This document shows positions 16,811-25,324 of a stretch of DNA of 64,000 bases, in pieces. Under the pieces are notes generated by a model, which did no database searches, was not told where the DNA came from, and saw only the letters and a program-made list of their open reading frames with translations. The stretch spans positions 434,001-498,000 of the forward strand of contig NZ_CABPSL010000001.1 in assembly GCF_902459665.1 (NCBI RefSeq), given 5' to 3'. A program made the translations under genes and the position numbers. Source of the DNA: Pandoraea cepalis (GTDB taxonomy: Bacteria; Pseudomonadota; Gammaproteobacteria; Burkholderiales; Burkholderiaceae). The number at the start of each line of letters is the position of its first letter. The stretch's first letter is position 1.

Positions 16811-17716
16811 TTACCCCGGCGCGCTACCGGCCGGGGCGGGGCATGTCCGCACCCACTGCGCAGTCCACTGTTGTGTCACGACGCCGCGAATCTGGGCGGC
16901 CGCGTTCGCGTTGATGCCGACAATCCGGTAGACGATCCGGCTCTTGGCATTGGGCCTTTCGCTCAGTTGCGGCGTGATGCCTCGCTTCTGCGCGGCGGTC
17001 ATCAAGCGCACCGCACGCTCCTTGTCGTTGAACAGTCCGAGCGAGACGACGAGCGTCGAGCCTTCGCCGTTGAGCAGGAAATACTCCGTCACCCCTGCTG
17101 CACGCAATTGCGCAACCTGTTTATCGGCGGCGGGTTTGTTGGGCACCGGATCGAGATGTACCCAGTACCGCTTGTCGAGCGCCACCGATTGAATGTCACC
17201 TTGCCCTGAAGGCAGCGCGGCGAGCAAAAGGCCGCGCGCTTGCTGCGCGTCGTTGGCGGCGAACGGGCCGACTTCCAGACAGATGGGCGCGACCTTCGCG
17301 GCGGCGGCCTGCGAAGCCGCCGCATCGCCCGATACCGCGTTCGTTGTCGCGGCGGCGACGGCCCGGCTTGCGGCCATCGTCGTCAATGCCGACTCGGACG
17401 TTCCGGGGCTGGAAGACCCTGCCGATGCGGCGGTTGCCCCTGAAGCGCCTGAAGCGCCGGCCGACGTCGCCGCTCGTGAGGCTTGCGATTCGTGTCTCCC
17501 GCCCGACGCACCGACAGGGAGGGAGGCGGCGGGCGACTGACCGCTGATCGCTGCTCCGGTCAAGCGGATTCGCTCCGGTTCGAGTTGCCTTTCGACCCGC
17601 GCCGGTTCGCGGCCGGTGGCAGGCAGCACATCGTGCCATTTCAGCCAGCCGAACTGCACAGCGGCGAGTGCTGCATTCGCCGCGAGAAACATGACAAGCA
17701 ACAGCGCACGCAACAT
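16811..17716 (-). CDS. SPOR domain-containing membrane protein
   Basis: About 301 residues from the ATG at 17716 (MLRALLLVMFLAANAALAAV), one base after the coaX stop; an in-frame ATG at 17746 would overlap coaX. It has an N-terminal hydrophobic anchor or signal, a long Ala/Ser-rich low-complexity linker (about 60-145) and a C-terminal SPOR-like region (KRYWVHLDPVPNKPAADKQVAQLRAAGVTEYFLLNG ... VVSLGLFNDKERAVRLM). SPOR domains bind denuded glycan strands at division sites. It is the last gene of birA-coaX-SPOR. Confidence 0.82.
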   Translation of the reverse strand: MLRALLLVMFLAANAALAAVQFGWLKWHDVLPATGREPARVERQLEPERIRLTGAAISGQSPAASLPVGASGGRHESQASRAATSAGASGASGATAASAGSSSPGTSESALTTMAASRAVAAATTNAVSGDAAASQAAAAKVAPICLEVGPFAANDAQQARGLLLAALPSGQGDIQSVALDKRYWVHLDPVPNKPAADKQVAQLRAAGVTEYFLLNGEGSTLVVSLGLFNDKERAVRLMTAAQKRGITPQLSERPNAKSRIVYRIVGINANAAAQIRGVVTQQWTAQWVRTCPAPAGSAPG

Positions 17717-17717
17717 C

Positions 17718-18839
17718 TCAAGCACCCCCGGGGGATGGATCGGCATCTTGCGATGGGGATACCGAAATATCGGTCATGTGGGGGGCGGATGTCGCGCTCG
17801 CCGCTGCGCCGCACTCGGCAGCCCGAAGCGCCACCTCGTATAAGCCGGCCGGTACCAGTTGATCGTGTTCGGTAACGGGCATGGTCAGGGTGTGCGCGAG
17901 CGCCTGGCGTGCGCCGCCCGAGACCACGCAACGCACGGGTGCGCCGAGTTGTGCCTGCAGTTGTGCGTGACTGCGCTCGACCAGGCCGGCTTGCGCCGCG
18001 GCGCATCCGCGCAGGATGGCATCGGTCGTGCTGCATGCGAATGCTTGTCCGCCGGTTGGCATGGTGGCGTCGAGCGTCGGCAATTGTGCGGTACCGTGGG
18101 CCAGCGACTGGAGCATCAGTGCGGGCCCCGGGGCGATCAGCCCGCCGAGATAATCGCCGTCGGCACACAAGGCTTCGACGGTGGTGGCCGTGCCCAACGT
18201 GACGATCAGCAGATGTTCGCCCGGCCACGCGGCGTGCGCGCCGATCAGGCTGGCCCAGCGGTCGCTGCCGAGCTGCGTGGGGACTTGATAACCATTGCGC
18301 ACCCCCGCTCGCGATTCGCTGGCGCGCAAGACCTGCAGCCAATCGGTCGACGCCATGCCCCACAGCGTTTGCAGTGTCATGCGCACGGCTTGTTCCGCGG
18401 GTTCGCCCGCCACATTGGCAAGCCAGACACCTGCGGGTGCAGGGCAGACGAAGCCTTCGTCCTGTCCGCCCTGGCCGGTGGCGAGCGGTGCCATGTTCGG
18501 CGCGAAGTGAGCCTCTCCCGAGCCCGAGGCCAGCGCGGCCCAGCCCGCGCGAATTTGCGTGGCGAGCGTGCGCCATTCGGCGTGATCGACCGCACCGCTG
18601 GCCAGAAAGGACGGCGCCGCTGCGCTCCAACCCTCTGGGCGCACGGCCGGCGCAAGCGCCCATTTGATCCGGCTGTTGCCGGCATCGAAGAGCAGCCACG
18701 GTGCACCGTCAGCGCTGCTTGCGCCCTGTGTGTCGAGGCTGACGCGCGAGGTCTTCGCAAGGCGAGTGTCCGCCGCCGTTGCTGCGGACTTCGCGGTGTC
18801 CACCGGTCGTGGGGGCGGTGTCTGTCGGGCGGCGCTCAT
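17718..18839 (-). CDS. coaX: Type III pantothenate kinase
   Basis: A 373-residue CoaX, the first step of CoA synthesis (pantothenate + ATP to phosphopantothenate). The ATP-binding motif LLFDAGNSRIKWAL is at about 49-62. The pantothenate/dimer motif GSDRWASLIGA is near 190, VTLGTATTVEA near 212-222 and YLGGLIAPGPALM near 228-241. It is about 100 residues longer than typical CoaX, through an N-terminal tail (1-46), an Ala/Gly-rich insertion near 85-130 and a C-terminal tail. Its start overlaps the end of birA by four bases. Confidence 0.93.
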   Translation of the reverse strand: MSAARQTPPPRPVDTAKSAATAADTRLAKTSRVSLDTQGASSADGAPWLLFDAGNSRIKWALAPAVRPEGWSAAAPSFLASGAVDHAEWRTLATQIRAGWAALASGSGEAHFAPNMAPLATGQGGQDEGFVCPAPAGVWLANVAGEPAEQAVRMTLQTLWGMASTDWLQVLRASESRAGVRNGYQVPTQLGSDRWASLIGAHAAWPGEHLLIVTLGTATTVEALCADGDYLGGLIAPGPALMLQSLAHGTAQLPTLDATMPTGGQAFACSTTDAILRGCAAAQAGLVERSHAQLQAQLGAPVRCVVSGGARQALAHTLTMPVTEHDQLVPAGLYEVALRAAECGAAASATSAPHMTDISVSPSQDADPSPGGA

Positions 18840-19834
18840 CCACGGCCCCGTTGGGCGTCACGCGTGCCGGACGCATCGAGCAATCGCACGGAGACTTCTC
18901 CGCTGGCAATCGTGCGCTCGCCGTCAGGGGTCGCGACGCGCAGCCGACCTTGCGAGTCGACGCCGAGCGCCACGCCCTGCAACAGATCGCGACCATTTTC
19001 GATGACGCGAATCGACGCTCCGCCATAGGCGTGCATGGCTTCCCAGTCGTCACGGAAGACACCGAAACGATGCACGGCGAAGCGATTCAGCATGGTGGCG
19101 AGACGCTGGACCAAGGCGATCAACACCGTCGACATATCCGGATCGACCAGCACCGATTCGAGCGCCGCCGGCGGCGTGACCGGCACGGCGGCAGATGAGG
19201 TCGTGCCGTCGTCGGAAGGCGCGGCGTTGTCGATGCGGGCGGCGACGTCCGCAGCCCGCCGAAGATTGACCCCGATGCCGATCACGACGCCGATGCGGCC
19301 CGGTCCGGCCGGGAGCGTCTCGATCAGGATGCCCGCCAGCTTGCCGCCGCGCAGCAGCACATCGTTGGGCCATTTGAGGCCGAGCGCGTGCGGCGCGGAC
19401 AGCGGCAGATCCGAAAGCCCTTCCACCACCGCGACGCCCGTCGCAAGCGACAACCCGGCCAGTTCGGCCGGTCCGCCAGGCATCGTATAGGCGAGCGAAA
19501 ACGTCAGGCTGTCGCCCGGCACGCTCTGCCATGCGCGGCCACGTTGTCCGCGACCGCCCGTCTGGCGCATCGCGGCGCGCAGCAGGGGCGCGCACGACGC
19601 GTCCCGGCGAAGGCGGGTCAGCAGATCGAGGTTCGTGGAGCCCGTGGTCTCGACCACGTCGATCTGCCAGTCGCGGCAAGTGGCGGCCAGCGCCGAGCGA
19701 ATTCGGTCGCCATCGAGCTGGCGGGATGCGGTGTCGCGCGACGGCTCGCCACCCGCGTCGGCGGGGCGTTCAGACGAATCCGCCGCCATAGGGGCGAGGG
19801 GGGCGTTCGGCGAGGAGGGCGCGGCTTTATTCAT
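18836..19834 (-). CDS. birA: Biotin-[acetyl-CoA-carboxylase] ligase, without DNA-binding domain
   Basis: A 332-residue biotin protein ligase. It has TTGSTNLDLL (about 64-73), the adenylate-binding loop TGGRGQRGRAWQS (about 92-104), LKWPNDVLLRGGKLAGILIE (about 151-170) and VVIGIGVNLR. It attaches biotin to the acetyl-CoA carboxylase carrier protein. The 55 residues before the catalytic domain are low-complexity, not a winged helix, so it should not act as the BirA repressor. First gene of birA-coaX-SPOR. A TACAAT hexamer lies only seven bases before the ATG, so if it is used the mRNA would be almost leaderless. Confidence 0.93.
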   Translation of the reverse strand: MNKAAPSSPNAPLAPMAADSSERPADAGGEPSRDTASRQLDGDRIRSALAATCRDWQIDVVETTGSTNLDLLTRLRRDASCAPLLRAAMRQTGGRGQRGRAWQSVPGDSLTFSLAYTMPGGPAELAGLSLATGVAVVEGLSDLPLSAPHALGLKWPNDVLLRGGKLAGILIETLPAGPGRIGVVIGIGVNLRRAADVAARIDNAAPSDDGTTSSAAVPVTPPAALESVLVDPDMSTVLIALVQRLATMLNRFAVHRFGVFRDDWEAMHAYGGASIRVIENGRDLLQGVALGVDSQGRLRVATPDGERTIASGEVSVRLLDASGTRDAQRGRG

Positions 19835-20039
19835 GGTTGCTATTGTAGCGGCGAGGCCGGCGCCGCGCCGGTCTGCACTGCCGTCGTCCCCGTTTTTCGG
19901 TATTGTCCGAGGACCCGATCGGCCAGCGCCGACGCGTTTTCAGCCTGCGCCGGGTTGCCATCGACCGGTCGCCCCTGTACCGTACAATGACCGCGTTTTG
20001 CCGGATTTCGACGAGTTTGTCGCCAGGAGATCGTCTGTT

Positions 20040-21161
20040 TTGAACCTCGATGCCGTGCCCACTCTGGAGCTGACCACCACGGCGCAAGGCCCGGTGGTCA
20101 TGCTGCACGGCCTGTGGACAGCGCTCGCCCTCTCGCAGCGCAAGAAGACGCTGCTGCGCCTGGTCGATTCGCTGCCGCAGGGCGACCTGGCGTGGGACCT
20201 GACCCGCGTCGAACGGCTCGACCACGTCGGCGCGCAGGCGCTGTGGCGCTATTGGCAACGTCGGTTTCCCGAGCGCGTCGCGCTTACGCCGACACAGCGG
20301 GCGCTCTTCGATCACCTCGCCGAATTCGATCGCTCGCGACAGAGTCCGGCGCCCACCCGCCGCCTCGACCCGATCAGCCGGCTGGGGGCGTCGCTCTTCA
20401 CGCTGGGCGAGCATTTGCGCGACGGCGTCACGATGTTCGGACGCTTCGTGATCGACCTCGGCCGCGTCATTCGTCATCCGATTCGCGCGCCATGGCTGGA
20501 GATGTCCGCCAATATCTACAGCGCGGGGGCCAAGGCACTCGGCATCACGGCGCTGGTGGCGTTTCTGATCGGCATCGTGTTGTCCTATCTGTCGGCCCAG
20601 CAACTCAAGTTGTATGGGGCGAGCACGTTCATCGTCAACATCCTCGGTCTCGCCGTGATCCGCGAACTCGGCCCGGTGCTTTCCGCGATTCTCGTGGCGG
20701 GTCGCTCGGGGTCGGCCATCACCGCCCAGCTCGGCGTGATGCGCGTGACCGAAGAACTCGACGCGATGCGCGTAATGGACATTCCGCACGGGTTGCGGCT
20801 CGTTCTGCCGAAGGTCATTGCGCTGGCCATTGCCATGCCGCTGCTGGTCATGTGGACAAACATCATCGCGCTGCTCGGCGGCGCGCTCGCGGCAAAGTAC
20901 GAACTCGGTATCGGACTGCGCTACTTCTTCACCACGTTGCCCAATGCCGTGCCCATCGCCAATCTCTGGATCGGCCTGGGAAAAGGGGGCGTCTTCGGCA
21001 TGCTGATCGCACTTGTGGCCTGCCATTTCGGCATGCGGGTCAAACCGAACACGCAGAGCCTGGGGGAGGGCACGACTCAGTCCGTGGTGACCTCGATCAC
21101 CGTCGTGATTCTGGCCGATGCCATCTTCGCGATTCTGTTTCGCAACACGGGGATCGGCTGA
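20040..21161 (+). CDS. mlaE: MlaE-type lipid ABC permease with fused N-terminal STAS domain
   Basis: About 373 residues from a TTG at 20040 that has AGGAGA ten bases upstream; the frame is open further upstream, so the start is inferred. Residues about 1-100 (VVMLHGLWTALAL ... GDLAWDLTRVERLDHVGAQALWRYW) form a STAS/MlaB-like domain. About 130-373 are the MlaE permease with several membrane segments and ELGPVLSAILVAGRSGSAI and AQLGVMRVTEELDAMRVM. It moves phospholipids between membranes with the ATPase and MCE protein encoded next. Fusion makes a separate MlaB unnecessary. The stop overlaps the next start (TGATG). Confidence 0.88.
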   Translation: MNLDAVPTLELTTTAQGPVVMLHGLWTALALSQRKKTLLRLVDSLPQGDLAWDLTRVERLDHVGAQALWRYWQRRFPERVALTPTQRALFDHLAEFDRSRQSPAPTRRLDPISRLGASLFTLGEHLRDGVTMFGRFVIDLGRVIRHPIRAPWLEMSANIYSAGAKALGITALVAFLIGIVLSYLSAQQLKLYGASTFIVNILGLAVIRELGPVLSAILVAGRSGSAITAQLGVMRVTEELDAMRVMDIPHGLRLVLPKVIALAIAMPLLVMWTNIIALLGGALAAKYELGIGLRYFFTTLPNAVPIANLWIGLGKGGVFGMLIALVACHFGMRVKPNTQSLGEGTTQSVVTSITVVILADAIFAILFRNTGIG

Positions 21162-22117
21162 TGTCCCAATCCCCCGTGCCCGATCGGGCTCCAGCGCTCG
21201 CCACGACGGCCGTCGCGGCCGCTCCCGCCGCGCAGGCTTACGCCAGCGATGTGATATCCGGCGCCGCGGCGGGTTGTCCGCCTGTGTCGTCAAGCCTGCC
21301 GGGCGACGCCGACCCGGTGATCGAGGTGCACGATCTCACGAAGCGCTACGGTACGCACACGATTCATGAGCATCTGGATCTCACCGTACGGCAAAGCGAG
21401 ATCATTGCGCTTGTCGGCGGCTCAGGCTCGGGCAAGACCACGCTGATTCGCCAGATCATCGGGCTGGAGTCGCCGACCACTGGCCACATCAGCGTCTTCG
21501 GTCACGACATCACGACGATCGATCGGCGCAGCGCGCACCTGCTGCGCCGCCGCTCGGGCATGTTGTTTCAGCGCGGTGCTCTGTTCTCCGCGATGACGGT
21601 GTTCGACAACATTGCGCAACCGCTGCGCGAACTGCACACGCTCTCGGAAGATCTGATTCGCGATGTCGTGATGTACAAGCTCGAGATGGTGGGGCTGTCG
21701 GGGCGCATGGCCAACCGCATGCCGTCGGAGCTGTCGGGCGGGATGATCAAGCGCGTTGGGATCGCGCGGGCCATTGCGCTGGAGCCGGAGCTGCTCTTTC
21801 TCGACGAGCCCACGGCTGGGCTCGATCCGCAGGCATCAGACGAGTTCGTGGATATGATTCGCGGCCTGCACCGCTCGCTGGGCCTGACCGTCGTCATGGT
21901 CACGCATGATCTGGACACGGTGATGATGCTCGCCACGCGCGTGGCGGTGCTCGCCGAGCGTCGGGTGCTCGTCAATGCGCCGGTGGAAGACGTGGTCCGT
22001 GTCGATCACCCGTTCATCCACAGCTTCTTCCTCGGTGAACGCGGCAGACGCGCGTTGCTGGCGTTGCCTGCGGCGCGGCGCGCCAAGATTTCGGAGTTAC
22101 TCGACGATGGAAAATAA
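21161..22117 (+). CDS. mlaF: MlaF-type ABC transporter ATPase
   Basis: A 318-residue ATPase. Walker A GGSGSGKTT is at about 86-94, the Q-loop segment GMLFQRGALFSAMTVFDNI at about 130-148, signature LSGGM near 186, Walker B LLFLDEPTAGLDP near 210-222 and the switch histidine THDLD near 247. The LSGGM signature and FQRGALFSAMTV are typical of MlaF. The first 50 residues are a variable Ala-rich extension. It powers the permease encoded immediately upstream; the gene overlaps the MCE gene downstream by 11 bases. Confidence 0.93.
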   Translation: MSQSPVPDRAPALATTAVAAAPAAQAYASDVISGAAAGCPPVSSSLPGDADPVIEVHDLTKRYGTHTIHEHLDLTVRQSEIIALVGGSGSGKTTLIRQIIGLESPTTGHISVFGHDITTIDRRSAHLLRRRSGMLFQRGALFSAMTVFDNIAQPLRELHTLSEDLIRDVVMYKLEMVGLSGRMANRMPSELSGGMIKRVGIARAIALEPELLFLDEPTAGLDPQASDEFVDMIRGLHRSLGLTVVMVTHDLDTVMMLATRVAVLAERRVLVNAPVEDVVRVDHPFIHSFFLGERGRRALLALPAARRAKISELLDDGK

Positions 22118-23066
22118 ATCGCACGCTTTCATGGCGGGCCTCTTCACGCTGGTGTTGCTTGCCGCCGTCGCCGCGTCGGTGTACTGGTTCAATCGCGACA
22201 ATCGTGTGCGCCTTCCCTACGACCTGGTCTCGCACACCAACGTGACCGGACTCAATCCGGAATCCGCCGTGCGGTATCGCGGTCTGTCCGTCGGGAAGGT
22301 CGAGTCGATCAAGTTCGACCCGCGCACGCCTGGGCAGATTCTGATCCGTATTCTCGTGAACGAAGGCACGCCGATGACCCGGTCGACGTTCGCCACGTTG
22401 AGCTATCAAGGGGTTACGGGGCTGGCCTTCGTACAACTGGACGACGACGGGCATGACCGAACATTGCTGCCGTCGTCCGAGAAGCACGTTGCGCAATTGC
22501 GACTGCGCCCGAGTTTTGTGGACGAACTGCAGCGGCGCGGCAACAACCTGGTACATCAGCTCGAAGAGGCAACGTCTTCGGTCAATACGCTGTTGTCGCC
22601 CGACAACCGGCAGGCCATGCTCGATTCGATCAACAGCGTGAAGGCCGCGGCGCAAAGCGTGGATCGCGTGGCGCAGCAGCTCGAGCCCGTCACGGCGCAG
22701 TTGCCGGACACCGTGCGCGAACTCACCGGCACGCTTGCCGGGGCCCATCGTCTGACCGATCAATTGACCGATCCTCAGGGGCCGCTCGTGCGCAACCTGG
22801 ATAGCGTGGGACGCGCGGCCGATCAGGCGGCGTCGAGTCTGGCGGCGTTCCAGGGAACGATGGAAACATTCGAAGGGTCGCTGCAACAGGAAGCGCTGCC
22901 GCGCCTGAACACGCTCTCGGACGATCTGCGCTTCACGACGCAGGCGGTCGGGCAAGCGGCCGAGACGATCAATCGCAATCCGCGCGCGCTGCTCTTCGGC
23001 ACGTCGCCGCCGCCGCCCGGTCCGGGCGAAGCGGGTTTTTCGTGGCCCGGGGGAGAACGTCAATAA
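22107..23066 (+). CDS. mlaD: MCE-domain lipid-binding protein (MlaD-like)
   Basis: A 319-residue protein with one N-terminal membrane helix (about residues 8-28) and a single MCE domain (about 38-120; DLVSHTNVTGLNPESAVRYRGLSVGKVESIKFD). A long helical C-terminal region follows (about 145-290) with heptad-like LDSINSVKAAAQSVDRVAQQLEPV, then a Pro-rich tail. It is longer than E. coli MlaD (about 180 residues) and more like the PqiB/Mce-type proteins that form periplasmic tunnels. It overlaps the ATPase gene at its start, and its stop overlaps the lipoprotein gene by one base. Confidence 0.9.
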   Translation: MENKSHAFMAGLFTLVLLAAVAASVYWFNRDNRVRLPYDLVSHTNVTGLNPESAVRYRGLSVGKVESIKFDPRTPGQILIRILVNEGTPMTRSTFATLSYQGVTGLAFVQLDDDGHDRTLLPSSEKHVAQLRLRPSFVDELQRRGNNLVHQLEEATSSVNTLLSPDNRQAMLDSINSVKAAAQSVDRVAQQLEPVTAQLPDTVRELTGTLAGAHRLTDQLTDPQGPLVRNLDSVGRAADQAASSLAAFQGTMETFEGSLQQEALPRLNTLSDDLRFTTQAVGQAAETINRNPRALLFGTSPPPPGPGEAGFSWPGGERQ

Positions 23067-23941
23067 TGCGCAACACCGTCATGCAAGAGGATATCGAGAT
23101 GAGTGAGCCGATCGACGCGGGCAAAGTTAGCGAGGCGGCCGTCGCGCCTCGCGGCGGCAAGCGTGCGCGTGCGCTCGCCGCCGGGTGGCTTTGCGCCGCC
23201 GCGGTGGTGCTGGTGGCGGGGTGCGCCGCCCCGGCACCGTCGGCCTCGCTGACGCGCTTCGATCTCGGCCCGCCGACGATCCCTGCCGCGTCGGCCGATG
23301 TCGCTGCCAATGCCGGGGACACCACCGCCAACACCGCCGCCAACGCCGCCGCCCCGGCATCGGACGTGGCCGCAGCCGGTGGCCTGCGAATGTCGCCGCT
23401 GAAAGTGGTGGTCAACGCGCCGAGTTGGCTCGACGTCGACACGATCTACTACCGCTTGCCCGCCAGCGATGGCGATCAGGCTCGCGGGTATGCGAACAGC
23501 CGATGGCTGGCGTCGCCCGCGCGGCTCTTCGGGGATCGTCTGCGCGCGGCATTGTCGGTCGACCGCCCGGTGCTCGCGGCAGGCGACCCGACCGCTGCGC
23601 CGGCGCTGCGTGTGGAGCTCGAGGAGTTTGCGCAGTACTTCGACAGTGCGTCGACAAGCCACGGCGTTGTCCAGATACGCGCCACGCTGTTCGATGGGCC
23701 GAAGCTGCTCGCGCAGACGACGTTACGTGCGCAGGCCCCTGCCGCGAGTGCCGACGCGGCCGGCGGCACCCGCGCGCTTGCCGCGGCCAGCGACGCGGTG
23801 CAGACGCAACTCATACAGTGGCTCGCCGGGCGCGTGCCGGCGCCAACGGCTACGGCCGGGACAGCGGCACGTGCCCGGTCGCCGTTGCCGTCGCGGACGT
23901 TGCCTGCCGCGTCGTCGGCCTCGGGCGCGACAGCACGATAG
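23066..23941 (+). CDS. ABC-type transport auxiliary lipoprotein (PqiC/LptE-like)
   Basis: A 291-residue predicted outer-membrane lipoprotein. The hydrophobic signal ends in the lipobox LVAGC (Cys about 53), followed by an Ala-rich linker and the domain PLKVVVNAPSWLDVDTIYYRLPASD ... ARLFGDRLRAALS. This matches the auxiliary lipoproteins encoded with MCE transporters. I used the ATG at 23066, which overlaps the previous stop (TAATG). An ATG at 23099 has a better Shine-Dalgarno (AGAGGA) and gives a shorter N-region. It probably receives lipids at the outer membrane. Confidence 0.83.
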   Translation: MRNTVMQEDIEMSEPIDAGKVSEAAVAPRGGKRARALAAGWLCAAAVVLVAGCAAPAPSASLTRFDLGPPTIPAASADVAANAGDTTANTAANAAAPASDVAAAGGLRMSPLKVVVNAPSWLDVDTIYYRLPASDGDQARGYANSRWLASPARLFGDRLRAALSVDRPVLAAGDPTAAPALRVELEEFAQYFDSASTSHGVVQIRATLFDGPKLLAQTTLRAQAPAASADAAGGTRALAAASDAVQTQLIQWLAGRVPAPTATAGTAARARSPLPSRTLPAASSASGATAR

Positions 23942-23954
23942 GGCCGTGCCGCCA

Positions 23955-25127
23955 ATGACCGAGCAGGACGTCAAACCCTGGCAACGACGCGCCTCGCCGC
24001 TTGCGCGTCAGGCGCTGCTATGCCTGATACTGCTGATCGCCTATGCGAGCCTGTATCCGTTTGAATTCCAGGGTGCGGCGGTGGGGCCGTTCGACTACCT
24101 GTTCGCGCCGTTACCTCGCTGGATCACGCAGTTCGACGTGATCACCAACGTGCTCGGATACCTGCCGCTGGGCATGTTGACCGTACTGGCCCTGCATCCG
24201 GCCTGGCGTGGCGTGCGGGCCGTCGTCGCCGCCTTCGTGCTCGGCGCATGGCTTTCCGGTGGCATCGAAGCGTTGCAGACGTACTTGCCGACGCGGGTGG
24301 CGTCGAACGTCGATCTCGCCACGAACGCGCTCGGTGCACTTATCGGCGGCGCCATTGCGGTGCCGCTCACGAGTCCGCTGCTCGATCGGGGATGGCTGCG
24401 GCATTTGCGCTTCGCATGGTTCGAACGCCACGCGAGCCTGCTACTTGTGTTGCTGGCCCTGTGGCCGTGGGCACAGGCTTACCCGCAGCAGTTTCTCTTT
24501 GGCGATGGCGATCTGGTGCGCCAAATATGGCTTTGGCAGGATCCCGACGTCACCGGTCGGGTGATCGACTGGGTACCGCGCTTGGGGCAGTTGCAGGACT
24601 ATCTTTCCGAACTCGATGCCGTCGCCAGTCATGCCCTGTGGGAGACGGTGGTGAGCGCCAGCGGTACCGTGCTGGCCGGGCTGCTCGCCACGCTCGCGAT
24701 GCGCCGGACGGCGCCGCGTGTGCCGTTGTTGTGCGCCATGTTTACCAGCGCGTTCGCGATCAAAGCCATCGCGTCGGCGTGGCAGTTCTCGCCCGCGCAG
24801 GCATTCGACTGGGTGACGGCGGGCGCCATTTACGGCGTGGTCATCGGCGCGCTGGTGTTGCTCGTCGCCGGCCGCGGTCCGCGTGCGCTGCGCGGGGCTG
24901 TCGCGCTGGGCGCGCTCGTCGTGCTGCTGGTGTTCGTCAATCTGCTGCCCGCGAATCCATACTACGAGGCGGCGCTCCAGTCCTGGCGGCAAGGCCGCTA
25001 CGTTCACTTCAATGTGCTGGCGCGCTGGCTCGCCTGGACATGGCCGTACCTCGTGCTGATCTACCTGCTCGCGATGTTCGATCCGAGCCACCGCGGCCCC
25101 GCGCGCACCGCTGGCGTGCGGCGCTAA
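23955..25127 (+). CDS. VanZ family membrane protein
   Basis: A 390-residue protein with about nine hydrophobic segments. The first part (about 20-135) carries VanZ features: PFEF ... FDVITNVLGYLPLGMLTVLAL and SGGIEALQTYLPTRVASNVDLATNALGALIGG. The second half has further membrane helices of unknown role. VanZ proteins are poorly understood; the founding member gives low-level teicoplanin resistance. It follows the lipid-transport operon by 13 bases and is probably co-transcribed, which suggests an envelope role. Confidence 0.85.
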   Translation: MTEQDVKPWQRRASPLARQALLCLILLIAYASLYPFEFQGAAVGPFDYLFAPLPRWITQFDVITNVLGYLPLGMLTVLALHPAWRGVRAVVAAFVLGAWLSGGIEALQTYLPTRVASNVDLATNALGALIGGAIAVPLTSPLLDRGWLRHLRFAWFERHASLLLVLLALWPWAQAYPQQFLFGDGDLVRQIWLWQDPDVTGRVIDWVPRLGQLQDYLSELDAVASHALWETVVSASGTVLAGLLATLAMRRTAPRVPLLCAMFTSAFAIKAIASAWQFSPAQAFDWVTAGAIYGVVIGALVLLVAGRGPRALRGAVALGALVVLLVFVNLLPANPYYEAALQSWRQGRYVHFNVLARWLAWTWPYLVLIYLLAMFDPSHRGPARTAGVRR

Positions 25128-25271
25128 GGTCCCCCCGGCCTGGCCGAACGGCTTGTTGAGCGGCGCATTGTTGCCAAATCGGCAATAGCGTATTGGCCGC
25201 CATCCCATTGGTCCGCAAGCCGGCAACGCCTAGACTCCCATGTAAGGCACGCTGACACTCGGTGTGTCATG

Positions 25272-25308
25272 ACCGCCCGGCATCTTCAGGCAGATCCCGG
25301 GCGGTTTT
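25272..25308 (+). promoter_or_regulatory. Terminator-like hairpin in the leader of the MFS gene
   Basis: ACCGCCCGG (25272-25280) pairs with CCGGGCGGT (25297-25305), followed by a short T run (25305-25308) and, six bases later, the Shine-Dalgarno of the MFS gene. A smaller hairpin TGACAC/GTGTCA lies just upstream (about 25253-25269). This could terminate the VanZ transcript, or act as an attenuator for the exporter gene whose ATG is only 17 bases further on. Confidence 0.45.
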
Positions 25309-25324
25309 CATTGGCGAGGCGAAG

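Noticed and set aside
19983-19988. TACAAT promoter for the lipid-transport operon
   Set aside because: The hexamer is suitably placed, but the only TTG-type -35 (TTGCCA) is 22 bases away; too weak to list as a feature.
19827-21293. 488-codon minus-strand open frame opposite the MlaE-type gene
   Set aside because: Arg/Gln/His-rich composition, no domain, and fully overlapped by a convincing permease.
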